The notes under the pieces were generated by a model that was not told the DNA's origin, did no database searches, and saw nothing but the letters and a program-made list of their open reading frames with translations. Positions 19,070 through 28,674 of a stretch of 64,000 nucleotides of DNA are shown here, in pieces. The stretch is taken from the NCBI RefSeq assembly GCF_001007995.1, contig NZ_CP011389.1, forward strand, positions 682,001 through 746,000. Reading direction: 5' to 3'. The position numbers and the translations under genes were made by a program. Each line of letters begins with the position of its first letter. The stretch's first letter is position 1. The DNA comes from Deinococcus soli (ex Cha et al. 2016) (GTDB lineage: Bacteria; Deinococcota; Deinococci; Deinococcales; Deinococcaceae).

Positions 19070-19765
19070 ATGACGCCCCGGGTGCTGCGGATGCAATGGC
19101 TGGACCTCTGTTTCATGCACTGGCCGGTGCCGCCCGCCGCCGTGCAGGCGACGCTGCCCAGGGGAGTGGAGGTCGACACCCGGGACGGTCAGGCGTATGT
19201 CGGGGTTGTGCCGTTCCGCATGGCGGACGTGGCCCCGCGCTTCGTGCCTGCCGTGCCGGGCCTGAGTGCCTTCCCGGAGCTGAACCTGCGCACCTACGTG
19301 ACCGTGAACGGCGAACGCGGGGTGTGGTTCTACTCGCTGGACGTGACGCAGCCTCTGGCGGCGGCGCTGGCCCGCACGTTCTTCCACCTGCCCTACCGGC
19401 AGGCACACATGTGGGTGGACCGGCAGGGGGACGTCACGCGGTACGCCAGTGTCCGCACCGACCTGCGTGCCGGGCCCGGCGCGTTCGCGGGTGCCTACCG
19501 CCCGAGCGGGCCGCTCCTGTCCCCCGCACCGGACAGTCTGGAGGCCTGGCTGACCGACCGGCTGCGGCTGTTCAGCGCGTCGCCGGACGGGCGGATCTTC
19601 CAGGGCCGCATCCACCACGCCGCGTGGCCGCTGCGGCGCGCGCAGGCCGAGGTGCGGGTCAACACCCTGGGCGAGCGGTACGGCTTTGACCTGAGCAGAG
19701 GGCCGCACCTGTTGCACGCCGGGCGGCTGGACGTGACCGCGAGGTGGCTGGACCGCGTCCGGTGA
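19070..19765 (+). CDS. DUF2071 (YqjF-like) protein
   Basis: This 231-residue protein matches DUF2071: FMHWPVPPAAVQATLPRGVE near the N-terminus, YVGVVPFRMADVAPR, ELNLRTYVTVNGERGVWFYS and LDVTQPLAAALARTFFHLPY. These form an acetoacetate-decarboxylase-like beta fold; no activity is established for the family. The ATG at 19070 is preferred over the upstream frame to 19001, because it starts just before the first conserved motif and sits 7 nt after a TGCACT box. Confidence 0.85.
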   Translation: MTPRVLRMQWLDLCFMHWPVPPAAVQATLPRGVEVDTRDGQAYVGVVPFRMADVAPRFVPAVPGLSAFPELNLRTYVTVNGERGVWFYSLDVTQPLAAALARTFFHLPYRQAHMWVDRQGDVTRYASVRTDLRAGPGAFAGAYRPSGPLLSPAPDSLEAWLTDRLRLFSASPDGRIFQGRIHHAAWPLRRAQAEVRVNTLGERYGFDLSRGPHLLHAGRLDVTARWLDRVR

Positions 19766-19944
19766 CGCGCCCAGACGGCGCCGCCCAGCGACCGAGGCCG
19801 GGCGGGAGCGTCCCCCATGCCGCCGCGGTCAGGTCCGGCCCGCCGCCTTCCACGTGGGGAAGACCCCCGCTGAGGCGGACCGGGGGAAGAGGTTGAGCAG
19901 GCCCGCATCCGGGCCATCCCTGATCCCACCTGCCGGGCTCCGGA

Positions 19945-20943
19945 TCAATTCAGGTGCAGCGCGAAGGCCTCGCGCAGCCCCTCCTCGGCGGCGGCGCGGG
20001 CTACCTGCGGGGCGTGGTTCAGGGCCAGCACGGCGCGGTAGGTGCGCTGCGCGAGTTCCCGGTCACCCAGCGCGTCGCGCACCTGCCCCAGCCGCGCCAG
20101 GACCAGCCCGGCGAGGCTGCGTGGCTGCCCGTCGTCCAGAGCGTGCGCGGCGCGTTCCAGTCGCGTGCGCGCGCCGGGCAGGTCACCCACCGCGAGGTGA
20201 ATGCTGGCGGCGGCGGCGTCCAGTTCCGCGCGGGGCGTGACCCGGTCGCCCGCCTCGCGGTCCAGGGCGGCCAGCAGGGCGTTCAGGTCGTCCTCCTCTC
20301 GCAGCTGCCACGCCCGGTCGGCCAGGGCGCGCACGCGGCTCACCTCGCCCGGCTGGAAGCCGGTCAGGTCGGGCAGGGCCGCGCCGGGCAGGCGGGCCAG
20401 CAGCGTGGGCAGGTCATCCAGGGGAATCAGGATCACGCCGGTCTGCCCGTCCAGGCGCGCGGCGAGGTCATCCAGGCGGCGCTGACGCCAGCGGGTGCCG
20501 GGCCCCTCGTCCAGCGCGGCGCGGACCTCCGCGCGGGTAGCCTCCACCTCGGCCAGGAACCCGCGGGACAGCAGGCGGGCCGGGTCCAGCGGCGCGGTGA
20601 CGAGCGCAGCCAGCGCCTGTTCCGCCGCCTGCGCCCGGCGCCGCCGCTCGCGGCCCTGCGGGTACTGGTTCAGGAAACCCAGCAGTTGCTCATGTTCCGC
20701 GTCCGCCCAGGCCCAGTCGGGCAGCGGGAGGTCGTGAATGTCGATCCCGGCGGCAGGCAGCGCGTCCCGCAGCGGGTGATCCGCGTCCGGGCTGGACGCC
20801 CAGCGCACCTCGCGGGCCCCCAGGTGCGCGAGGAGTTCTGTGACGGTGCCCGCGTTGAACTGCGGATGCAGCCGCAGCAGGTCGCCCAGGTCCGGCAGGA
20901 GCAGCAGCGGGGCCGGGCGTGGGCCGGGCGTGGATTGAGGCAT
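19945..20943 (-). CDS. Hypothetical protein with helical-repeat C-terminus (332 aa)
   Basis: The N-terminal third has short alpha/beta patterns ([37 protein letters not shown]). The C-terminal part is helical with TPR-like pairs ([40 protein letters not shown]). I do not recognise the family; it may be Deinococcus-specific. TAGACT on the minus strand (20950-20955) lies 6 nt before the ATG, so it is probably leaderless. A 10-bp inverted repeat lies further upstream. Confidence 0.72.
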   Translation of the reverse strand: MPQSTPGPRPAPLLLLPDLGDLLRLHPQFNAGTVTELLAHLGAREVRWASSPDADHPLRDALPAAGIDIHDLPLPDWAWADAEHEQLLGFLNQYPQGRERRRRAQAAEQALAALVTAPLDPARLLSRGFLAEVEATRAEVRAALDEGPGTRWRQRRLDDLAARLDGQTGVILIPLDDLPTLLARLPGAALPDLTGFQPGEVSRVRALADRAWQLREEDDLNALLAALDREAGDRVTPRAELDAAAASIHLAVGDLPGARTRLERAAHALDDGQPRSLAGLVLARLGQVRDALGDRELAQRTYRAVLALNHAPQVARAAAEEGLREAFALHLN

Positions 20944-20974
20944 GCGCGCAGTCTAGAGCAGTTCTCCGAATTAC

Positions 20975-21002
20975 GGCATCAGAAAAACAGACTTCTGATG
21001 CC
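20975..21002. promoter_or_regulatory. 10-bp inverted repeat upstream of the 20943 gene
   Basis: GGCATCAGAA (20975-20984) and TTCTGATGCC (20993-21002) flank an 8-nt A-rich spacer. It lies 20 bp upstream of the -10 box of the minus-strand gene and downstream of rel, so it could be an operator or a weak terminator of rel. Confidence 0.4.
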
Positions 21003-21151
21003 TCGATTCCCCGTCTTGCTCGGCAAAATTCACTCGATCCGCTCGGCCATGAAGACAGCATCCTGATGGCAACTGCTGTAGAGCAGCGGGTCAGGGCACG
21101 GAACGCCTGCCCCCCGGTCTCGTCGGGAGGCCCGGCGGGGACAGCGGCGGG

Positions 21152-23461
21152 TTACGCGCTGGCGCCGTTGCGCTTGCGTCCGCCCACGCGGATGACGTCC
21201 TGCACGCCCTTCACCGTGAGGATCGCGCGGCGGATGCCCTCCAGGTCGCCGTGTCCGGCGACGTTCAGGCGCAGGTGGATCACGGCGATCTCCTCCTGCC
21301 CGACCACGGCCTCCACCTTGGTGGGGCTGCGTTTCTCGCGCGCCAGGACGCCCAGCACGTCCGCGAGCAGCCCGGCGCGGTCGGGCGCGATGACGTCCAC
21401 GTCCACCAGGACGCTGCCCGGCGTGCCGGCCTCCCAGGAGGCAGCCACGCAGCGCTCCGGTTCGTCCTTCAGCAGGCGGATCATGTTCGGGCAGTCGATG
21501 CGGTGCACGCTCACGCCGCGGCCGCGCGTCAGGTACCCCATGACCTGATCGCCCCGGATCGGGGTGCAGCACTGGCTGAGCTTGGTGTTCGTGCTGAAGC
21601 CCTCGACGTACACGCCGCCCGGTTCGGGGGCCTTCGGGACGGGCGCGCGGCGGGCCGGACCAGACGCCTGTTCCTGCGCCAGCTGCGGCGACAGGACCTT
21701 ACCCACGGCGCTGGGCGTGAGCTTCCCGGCGTGCAGCGCCAGGTACAGGTCGTCCGGGTTGCGGGAGCCCATGAGTTTCTGCGCGGCGTCCTCCAGCAGC
21801 TTGGTCCGCATGAGCTGCCGCACGGCCAGCTGCCGCTTACGCAGGTAGCGTTCGAGCAGGTCGTGCCCATGCTGGAGCGCCTCGCTGCGTTCCTGCGCGC
21901 GGAAGTGATGGCGGATCTTCGTGCGGGCCGAGCGGGTCACGGCGAAGTTCAGCCAGTCCTTGCTGGGGTGGCCGTTCTTGCTCGTGACGATCTCGACCAT
22001 GTCGCCGTTGCCCAGCCGGTGCGACAGCGGCACGATGGAGCCGTTCACGCGCGCGCCCACGGTCGTCTCGCCGATGCGGGTGTGGATGTGGTACGCGAAG
22101 TCGATCGGGGTGCTGCCCGCCGGGAGGCTGATCGCCAGGCCCTTGGGCGTGAACACGCGCACCCGCTGCGACAGGATGTCCACCTTCACGGCGTCCATGT
22201 AGTCCGAGGCGTCGTTGATCTCGTTCTGGAGTTCGCGCAGCTGCGAGATCCAGTTCTCGCGGTCACGCTGCGCGAGCTGACTGCCCTGCTTGTACATCCA
22301 GTGCGCGGCGATGCCGAATTCCGCGACCTCGTGCATGCGCCGGGAGCGGATCTGCACCTCGATGGGCTGCCCGCTGGGGCTGATCACGGTGGTGTGCAGC
22401 GACTGGTACCCGTTGGGTTTGGGCACCGCGATGTAGTCCTTGAAGCGGCCCGGCAGGGGCGTCCAGACGCTGTGCACGATGCTCACCGTGTGGTAGCAGA
22501 TGCGTTTCTCGCGGGTCTCCTCGGCGCGTTCACGGCGACGGTCGTCCGTGCCGGGCGGCACCACCAGGTCACGCGGCGTGAGGATCACGCGGATGGCGAG
22601 CAGGTCGAAGATCTGCTCCAGACCCTTGCCCTCGCGCTGCATCTTGTTGTGGATGCTCCACAGGTGCTTGCTGCGCCCCGCGATGTCGATGTCCGACACC
22701 CACTCCGGCAGCTCCAGATCGTCCGTCAGGGAATCCTGGAGCTGCTGCACGGCATTCTCGATGAGTGTCTGCCGCTCCTCCTGGCGGGTACGCAGCCGCG
22801 ACTGGAGGTACGCGTATTCATCGGGATACAGGTACTGGAAGCTCAGGTCCTCGAGTTCCCACTTGATCTGCCCGATCCCCAGGCGGTGCGCGAGGGGCGC
22901 GAAGATGTCCATGGTCTCGCGCGCGATCCGCTGCTGCTTCTCGGGTTTCATGGACCCCAGCGTGCGCATGTTGTGCAGCCGGTCGGCGAGTTTCACCACG
23001 ATGATGCGGATGTCGCCCGTCATGGCGATCAGCATCTGCCGGAGGTTCTCGGCCTGCACGTCCCGGCCGGACTCGCGCACCTCGGCCGTCTGGGAGCCCT
23101 GCTTGCTGAGCTTGCTGACCTTCGTCTCGCCCTCCACGATGCGGCGCACGTCCGGCCCGAAGTCCCGCTCGACAAGTTCGAAGGTCACGCCGTCCACGTC
23201 CTCGACGGTGTCGTGCAGCAGCCCGGCCATCAGGCTGTCGGTGTCCATGCCCAGCCGCGCCAGGATGACCGCCACCGCCACCGGGTGGGTGATGTACGGC
23301 TCGCCACTCTTGCGGTTCACGCCCGCGTGCGCGTCACGGGCGAACACGAAGGCCGCCTCCACCCGCTCCCGGTCCTCTGCGGGGCGGGACGCGATCAGCG
23401 CCCTGAGTTCTCCCATTCCATAGTCGCTGTCCGCTGCGCCTGCCTGCACGCCCCGCAGCAT
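21152..23461 (-). CDS. rel: Bifunctional (p)ppGpp synthetase/hydrolase (RelA/SpoT family)
   Basis: Rel makes and degrades the alarmone (p)ppGpp during starvation. The 769-residue product has the full long-RSH layout: an N-terminal HD hydrolase domain with AGLLHDTVEDVDG intact (so hydrolysis is expected), a synthetase domain with AGRSKHLWSIHNKM and KDYIAVPKPNGYQSLHTTV, a TGS domain (VFTPKGLAISLPAGSTPIDF), a conserved Cys region (LSQCCTPIRGDQVMGYL) and a C-terminal ACT domain. I chose the ATG at 23461, preceded by a G-rich ribosome-binding-like stretch; ATGs at 23512 and 23416 are alternatives. Confidence 0.96.
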   Translation of the reverse strand: MLRGVQAGAADSDYGMGELRALIASRPAEDRERVEAAFVFARDAHAGVNRKSGEPYITHPVAVAVILARLGMDTDSLMAGLLHDTVEDVDGVTFELVERDFGPDVRRIVEGETKVSKLSKQGSQTAEVRESGRDVQAENLRQMLIAMTGDIRIIVVKLADRLHNMRTLGSMKPEKQQRIARETMDIFAPLAHRLGIGQIKWELEDLSFQYLYPDEYAYLQSRLRTRQEERQTLIENAVQQLQDSLTDDLELPEWVSDIDIAGRSKHLWSIHNKMQREGKGLEQIFDLLAIRVILTPRDLVVPPGTDDRRRERAEETREKRICYHTVSIVHSVWTPLPGRFKDYIAVPKPNGYQSLHTTVISPSGQPIEVQIRSRRMHEVAEFGIAAHWMYKQGSQLAQRDRENWISQLRELQNEINDASDYMDAVKVDILSQRVRVFTPKGLAISLPAGSTPIDFAYHIHTRIGETTVGARVNGSIVPLSHRLGNGDMVEIVTSKNGHPSKDWLNFAVTRSARTKIRHHFRAQERSEALQHGHDLLERYLRKRQLAVRQLMRTKLLEDAAQKLMGSRNPDDLYLALHAGKLTPSAVGKVLSPQLAQEQASGPARRAPVPKAPEPGGVYVEGFSTNTKLSQCCTPIRGDQVMGYLTRGRGVSVHRIDCPNMIRLLKDEPERCVAASWEAGTPGSVLVDVDVIAPDRAGLLADVLGVLAREKRSPTKVEAVVGQEEIAVIHLRLNVAGHGDLEGIRRAILTVKGVQDVIRVGGRKRNGASA

Positions 23462-23527
23462 AGCGTCCCCCGCCCCCCCGAATCTGACGCGGCGCAGACA
23501 CGCTGCGACCACACGGGCAGCAGAACA

Positions 23528-23547
23528 CCCACCGGGGAGCCGGTGGG
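23528..23547 (-). terminator. Hairpin between the 34-aa ORF and rel
   Basis: Perfect 8-bp arms CCCACCGG and CCGGTGGG with a GGAG loop (sense of the + strand). It lies 46 bp after the small ORF's stop on the minus strand, separating it from rel. Confidence 0.55.
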
Positions 23548-23592
23548 CGGAAAGTCACGTCAGGAAGAAGAGAGAGGACGCTTCACTGCCCG

Positions 23593-23697
23593 TCAGCGGC
23601 GCTCACGCACGCGCACGGGAACCGGAACCGGCTGAGGTTGAGGGCCGCCAGTCAGCACCTCGCGCAGCCAGTCGACGAATTCACGCAGGCCTTTCAT
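23593..23697 (-). CDS. Candidate small protein, 34 aa
   Basis: An ORF of 34 codons starts with ATG at 23697. Its first half (MKGLREFVDWLREVLTGG) would form an amphipathic helix. Its second half is a Pro-Gln-Val repeat ending in a basic tail (PVPVPVRVRERR). A GGGGG run lies 2-6 nt upstream of the start and a hairpin follows the stop. The patterned sequence and its own hairpin make it more likely real than random, but no homologue is known to me. Confidence 0.45.
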   Translation of the reverse strand: MKGLREFVDWLREVLTGGPQPQPVPVPVRVRERR

Positions 23698-24087
23698 GCC
23701 CCCAGTGTACTGACCTGACCCTGACAGTTATGGCACGGGCCTTACCATGACTTCACGCGCGGGTCGCGCAGCGGGTCCCCCCGTGGGGGACAGTTGCGCT
23801 CATCAGCCCTCATGCGCGCTCGACGCCCACAGGCACGGCCTCGGGCCACCGGACAGCGCGCAACGCGCCCCCACCTTGTCACGCGCGCGACCTGACCAGG
23901 ATGGTCGCCGTGAACGCTGACAGCGGTGCGCAGCAGAGGGGCGCGGCCGACCGCACACCCCTCGACTGCGCACCCAGCCACCGTCAGGCGCAGGTGTCTG
24001 ACCCGCTCGTCCACACGGAACTCCGTTGAGGCCACTCACCCAGGGCCGATCCTCAGCCGCGCCGCCCGGCGGCGCATACTGACCCGC
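23698..24087. other. 390-bp gap between the 34-aa ORF and the nucleoside hydrolase
   Basis: No gene is recognised here. It holds a perfect short hairpin, GTCCCCC / GGGGGAC with a CGT loop (23775-23791), and at its right end a CATACT -10 box (24075-24080) for the nucleoside hydrolase. Open frames running across it show no protein-like pattern. Confidence 0.5.
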
Positions 24088-25026
24088 ATGAGCGCACCCC
24101 GCCCCGTCATCCTGGACCTCGACCCCGGCCACGACGACGCCGTGAACATCCTCCTGGCGCTGGCCAGCCCGGAACTGCACGTCCTGGGCCTGACCACCGT
24201 GTTCGGGAACGTGGGCCTGGACCGCACCACCCGCAACACCCTGATCACCCGCCAGATTGCCCGCTCCGACGTGCCGGTGTACGCCGGAGCGGACCGCCCG
24301 CTGGTGCAGGAGCGGATCAGCGCGGAGGCCGTGCACGGCGAGAGCGGCCTGGACGGCCCCCACCTGCCCATCCCCACGCGCGGCACGGAAGACGAGCACG
24401 CCACCGCGTTCATCATCCGCGCCGTCCGCGCCCACCCCGGCCAGATCACGCTGATCCCCACCGGACCCCTGACGAACGTCGCGCTGGCCTTCCGCCTCGC
24501 ACCGGACATCATTCCACTGGTGCGGGAGGTCGTGTGGATGGGCGGCAGTACCGACACCGGCAACTGGACGCCCGCCGCCGAATTCAACGCCCTGGCCGAC
24601 CCGCACGCCGCGCACGTCGTCTTCGGAAGCGGCGTGCCGCTGACCATGATCGGCCTGAACGCCTCCCACCAGGCCATCGCGCACCCCGCCCGCGTGGCCA
24701 TGTTCCGCGACCTGGGCACCCCCACCGGCGCGTTCGTCGCGGACCTGCTCGCATTCTTCGCCGAACACCACCTAGAACGCTACGGCTGGGACGGCGGCGC
24801 GCTGCACGACCCGCTGACCGCCGCGTACCTGCTGCGCCCAGACCTGTTCACCGTGCAGCCCATGCACGTCCAGATCGACCTGAGCGGCGGCCCCAGCCAC
24901 GGCCGCACCGTCGCCGACCTCTGGCACGTCACCGGGAACGCCCCCAACGCACAGGTCATGACCCACGTGAACGCCGACGGCTTCTTCCAGTTCCTGCGCG
25001 ACCGCATCGCGACGTACCCGGCGTAA
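24088..25026 (+). CDS. Nucleoside hydrolase (inosine-uridine preferring family)
   Basis: The enzyme cleaves the N-glycosidic bond of ribonucleosides for salvage. The 312-residue protein has the calcium-binding signature LDLDPGHDDAVNILLALAS at its start (DxDPGxDD), the LGLTTVFGNVGLDRTTRNTL stretch, and ALHDPLTAAYLL with the conserved His-Asp near residue 240. CATACT (24075-24080) ends 7 nt before the ATG, supporting this start rather than the long upstream extension. The base preference cannot be told from sequence. Confidence 0.93.
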   Translation: MSAPRPVILDLDPGHDDAVNILLALASPELHVLGLTTVFGNVGLDRTTRNTLITRQIARSDVPVYAGADRPLVQERISAEAVHGESGLDGPHLPIPTRGTEDEHATAFIIRAVRAHPGQITLIPTGPLTNVALAFRLAPDIIPLVREVVWMGGSTDTGNWTPAAEFNALADPHAAHVVFGSGVPLTMIGLNASHQAIAHPARVAMFRDLGTPTGAFVADLLAFFAEHHLERYGWDGGALHDPLTAAYLLRPDLFTVQPMHVQIDLSGGPSHGRTVADLWHVTGNAPNAQVMTHVNADGFFQFLRDRIATYPA

Positions 25027-25035
25027 CCCGGGCCT

Positions 25036-25824
25036 CTACCGCGCTGTGACGCGCTGCCAGCCGCGCACCCACGCGACCTCCAGCGTCTTCGGCCAGGGGC
25101 CGCGCCGCTCGCCGCCAGGCAGCAGGTGCGGGAGTTCATAGATGTTCAGCATGAGCTGCATGGGGTACGCGGGCGACTGCGCCGCGACGCCCATGACCTG
25201 CCCGTCCACGCGGAAGGTGACGTCGTGCGGTGTCCACTCCACGCTGTAGACGTGCAGGTCGGCGGGACTGCCGGGAATCAGGGCGTCCCGCATGTCCAGG
25301 GTGAGGGTGGGGTCGTGGATGGGTTTCACGCCAAAGTGCACTTGGAAGGCATCGGGGGTGCGCTCATGGCCGAACACCTCGCAGATGCAGATCTCGCCGG
25401 ACTGCGCGGGGTCGCGTTCCACGCCGATCATCCAGAAGGCGCCCAGGTAGCCGGGGGGCAGGTCGGCGCGCAGGGCGACCTCGAACCGGCCGTACTGCGG
25501 GGTGTACAGCCACGTCTCGGGTTGCGCCTCCGTGACCCGCAGGCCCGGGTGGAAGCGGTGCTGGCCCACCGGACTGCCCAACGGCCCGGCGTGGCACCCG
25601 GTCTGGAGGCTGGACACGCGCAGCGCTCCGTCGAAGGCAGGATTCCACGGCGGCTGATCCCCGGTGATCTGGAGGTGCAGGCCCGTGCCCGGCAGGGCGT
25701 AGCGTGCAGCGGACGCCTCGCGGCTGGCCCACTGCGGCAGGTAGTACGGCAGCCAGCGCTCACGGTTGAGGTCCGGCGCGCTGAACTCATCCTCGAAGGT
25801 CAGGACGTATTCCGGCACGGTCAC
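25036..25824 (-). CDS. Glycoside hydrolase family 16-like protein with altered active-site motif
   Basis: This 262-residue protein has the GH16 jelly-roll layout: EYVLTFEDEFSAPDLNRERW at the start, TPQYGRFEVALRADLPPG then GYLGAFWMIG, and VYSVEWTPHDVTFRVDGQVM. The catalytic signature, normally ExDxxE, reads GEICICEVFGH: both Glu are kept but the central Asp is Cys. There is no signal peptide, so it may act in the cytoplasm or be exported by another route. Its start overlaps the upstream esterase stop (ATGA). The substrate is unknown. Confidence 0.8.
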   Translation of the reverse strand: MTVPEYVLTFEDEFSAPDLNRERWLPYYLPQWASREASAARYALPGTGLHLQITGDQPPWNPAFDGALRVSSLQTGCHAGPLGSPVGQHRFHPGLRVTEAQPETWLYTPQYGRFEVALRADLPPGYLGAFWMIGVERDPAQSGEICICEVFGHERTPDAFQVHFGVKPIHDPTLTLDMRDALIPGSPADLHVYSVEWTPHDVTFRVDGQVMGVAAQSPAYPMQLMLNIYELPHLLPGGERRGPWPKTLEVAWVRGWQRVTAR

Positions 25825-26840
25825 GTCAGCCCCAGTCCGTGCCGGAGCGCGTTCAGGGCGGAGTTCGTGAAGTCACGCGAGACCGCGGAGTCCGGCGCGA
25901 AGCGTTCGAAGGCGTGGTACGCGCCGGGCACCTCCACGTACTCGCAGGGCACCCCGGCGGCCTGAAGTCGCCGGGCGTAGTCCCGGTCTTCTTCGTGGAA
26001 GAGGTCGAGGGTGCCCACGCCGATCCACGCGGGTGGCAGACCCGACAGATCGGCGCGTCGGGCGGGGGCGGCGTACTCGGGGGCACCGTCCAGGCGCGGT
26101 GAGCGGCCCAGGTACGACGTCCAGCCCAGTACGTTCGACGCGGGCCGCCAGATGAACTCGCCCCGCCCGGCGTGATCGGCATTCAGGGTGGTGCGGTCGT
26201 CCAGCATGGGGTAGTACAGCAACTGGAACGCGGGCGTGACGTCGCCCCGGTCATGTGCCAGTTGCGCCAGCGCGGCAGCCAAACCTCCCCCGGCGCTGTC
26301 TCCCACCAGCGCGATGCGGGCCGGGTCGATGCCCAGCACCTCCGCGTCGCGGACCATCCAGGTCAGCGCCGAGTAGCAGTCCTCCAGCGGGCCAGGAAAC
26401 GGCGTGCCCGGCGCGAGGCGGTACTCCACGCCTACGACCAGCACGCCGAGTTCCCGCGCGTACGCCGCGCTCTGCGGGTGGTACGCCGCGGCCGACCCGG
26501 TCACGTACCCGCCCCCGTGAATATTCAGGATGGCCGCCGCACCCGCCGGGAGGTTCGGTGGCCGGTACATGAACACCGTCACGTCCGGCGCACCGGGCGG
26601 GCCGGGAATGCGCCGCTCCTCCACGTCCACCCCGTCCGGCAGCGCGGGCGCCTCCGCGCGGGCCTGCACCGCCTGCATCAGCGCCACGACGCCCCGCGTG
26701 AAGGGCGGCGAACGGAAGCGCACGAACGGAGAGCGCAACGCCGGGTGCAGCCGGGCGTACGAGGCGGCGCGTCTGGTCGAGAGGACCCACGCGCCTAGCG
26801 CCAGCGCCGCCCCCACCCCCCACAGTCTTCCAGCTTTCAT
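25821..26840 (-). CDS. Alpha/beta hydrolase, HSL-type esterase/lipase
   Basis: The 339-residue protein belongs to the hormone-sensitive-lipase family: oxyanion motif LNIHGGGYVTGSA, nucleophile motif GDSAGGGLAAAL, and a late TLDLFHEEDRDYA Asp and GAYHAFERF His. The N-terminus has one hydrophobic segment (about residues 5-20, LWGVGAALALGAWVL), so it may be membrane-anchored. It overlaps and is co-translated with the GH16-like gene. The natural substrate is unknown; such enzymes usually prefer short acyl esters. Confidence 0.9.
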   Translation of the reverse strand: MKAGRLWGVGAALALGAWVLSTRRAASYARLHPALRSPFVRFRSPPFTRGVVALMQAVQARAEAPALPDGVDVEERRIPGPPGAPDVTVFMYRPPNLPAGAAAILNIHGGGYVTGSAAAYHPQSAAYARELGVLVVGVEYRLAPGTPFPGPLEDCYSALTWMVRDAEVLGIDPARIALVGDSAGGGLAAALAQLAHDRGDVTPAFQLLYYPMLDDRTTLNADHAGRGEFIWRPASNVLGWTSYLGRSPRLDGAPEYAAPARRADLSGLPPAWIGVGTLDLFHEEDRDYARRLQAAGVPCEYVEVPGAYHAFERFAPDSAVSRDFTNSALNALRHGLGLT

Positions 26841-26862
26841 GGCTGATTGTCGCACCAGAACA

Positions 26863-27312
26863 TCACGCGTCGGCTGACCAATCTGCGGGTGAACTATGCA
26901 CGGTGAGGGTGACGTTCCAGAGCTGCCCGTCTTGAAGAGCGGCCAGAGCTCCGGAGGGGGCTTCCCAGAGCTGCCCGCCATCTTCCTCTTTCATCAGGGT
27001 CAAAGGAATTCCCTGTGCCGCGCACCACCCCAGGAGATCGCCGGAGAAGGGGTCGAAGTCACACCAGTTCACGAGGTCAGACAGACCGTGATGCGCACTG
27101 GTCAGCACCTCGATGCTGTCGAGACGGCCATCAATGAACCAGAACACCAGATTGTTGCGCTGAAGGTGCGACGCGCCTTTCCCGGTGCGCATCGCACTGA
27201 AAGGCACCCGGAAACGCTCCAGCACATGTTCCATCTGATCCTCGGGACGGAGGGGGAGTCTCTCTCTGGCCGTGAGCAGTGTTCGGAGAGAAATGGTGTT
27301 GAGGCGCGGCAC
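26863..27312 (-). CDS. Hypothetical protein (149 aa)
   Basis: The protein has 149 residues with a GTG start immediately after a GGAGGG stretch, which is unusually close. It is soluble and Trp-rich (NNLVFWFIDGRLDSIEVL, NWCDFDPFSGDLLGWCAAQG). The mixed beta/alpha pattern resembles small immunity-like or SMI1-type proteins only vaguely, and no toxin is next to it. It lies between an acyl-CoA dehydrogenase gene and the esterase, all on the minus strand. Confidence 0.6.
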   Translation of the reverse strand: MPRLNTISLRTLLTARERLPLRPEDQMEHVLERFRVPFSAMRTGKGASHLQRNNLVFWFIDGRLDSIEVLTSAHHGLSDLVNWCDFDPFSGDLLGWCAAQGIPLTLMKEEDGGQLWEAPSGALAALQDGQLWNVTLTVHSSPADWSADA

Positions 27313-27370
27313 CCCTCCATGCTGGGCGCCGCGCCTCGGATTGTCATCCGCGCTCTGGCGGACGTGGGGT

Positions 27371-28579
<1,209 letters not shown>

Positions 28580-28608
28580 GGGAGTCTCCTTCGGAGGGGG
28601 TAATGGGT

Positions 28609-28665
28609 GATGGTTGATAGGTGATGGAGGAAGGGGGTGATCTTTCGACCATCAACCTTCAACCG
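28609..28665. repeat. Intergenic repeat element copy A (GGTTGAT/GTGATGG family)
   Basis: GGTTGATAGGTGATGGAGG (28612-28630) is nearly the reverse complement of a stretch at 49137-49155 (17 of 19 bases). A short inverted repeat GGTTGAT (28612-28618) / ATCAACC (28651-28657) lies inside it. It fills the gap between the carboxylase and dehydrogenase genes. Confidence 0.55.
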
Positions 28666-28674
28666 TAGGCGGCT

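Noticed and set aside
21251..23635. A 794-codon plus-strand frame opposite rel
   Set aside because: It is an antisense shadow of rel caused by high G+C content; the translation is His/Val/Arg-rich with no domain, while the minus strand encodes a full RSH protein.
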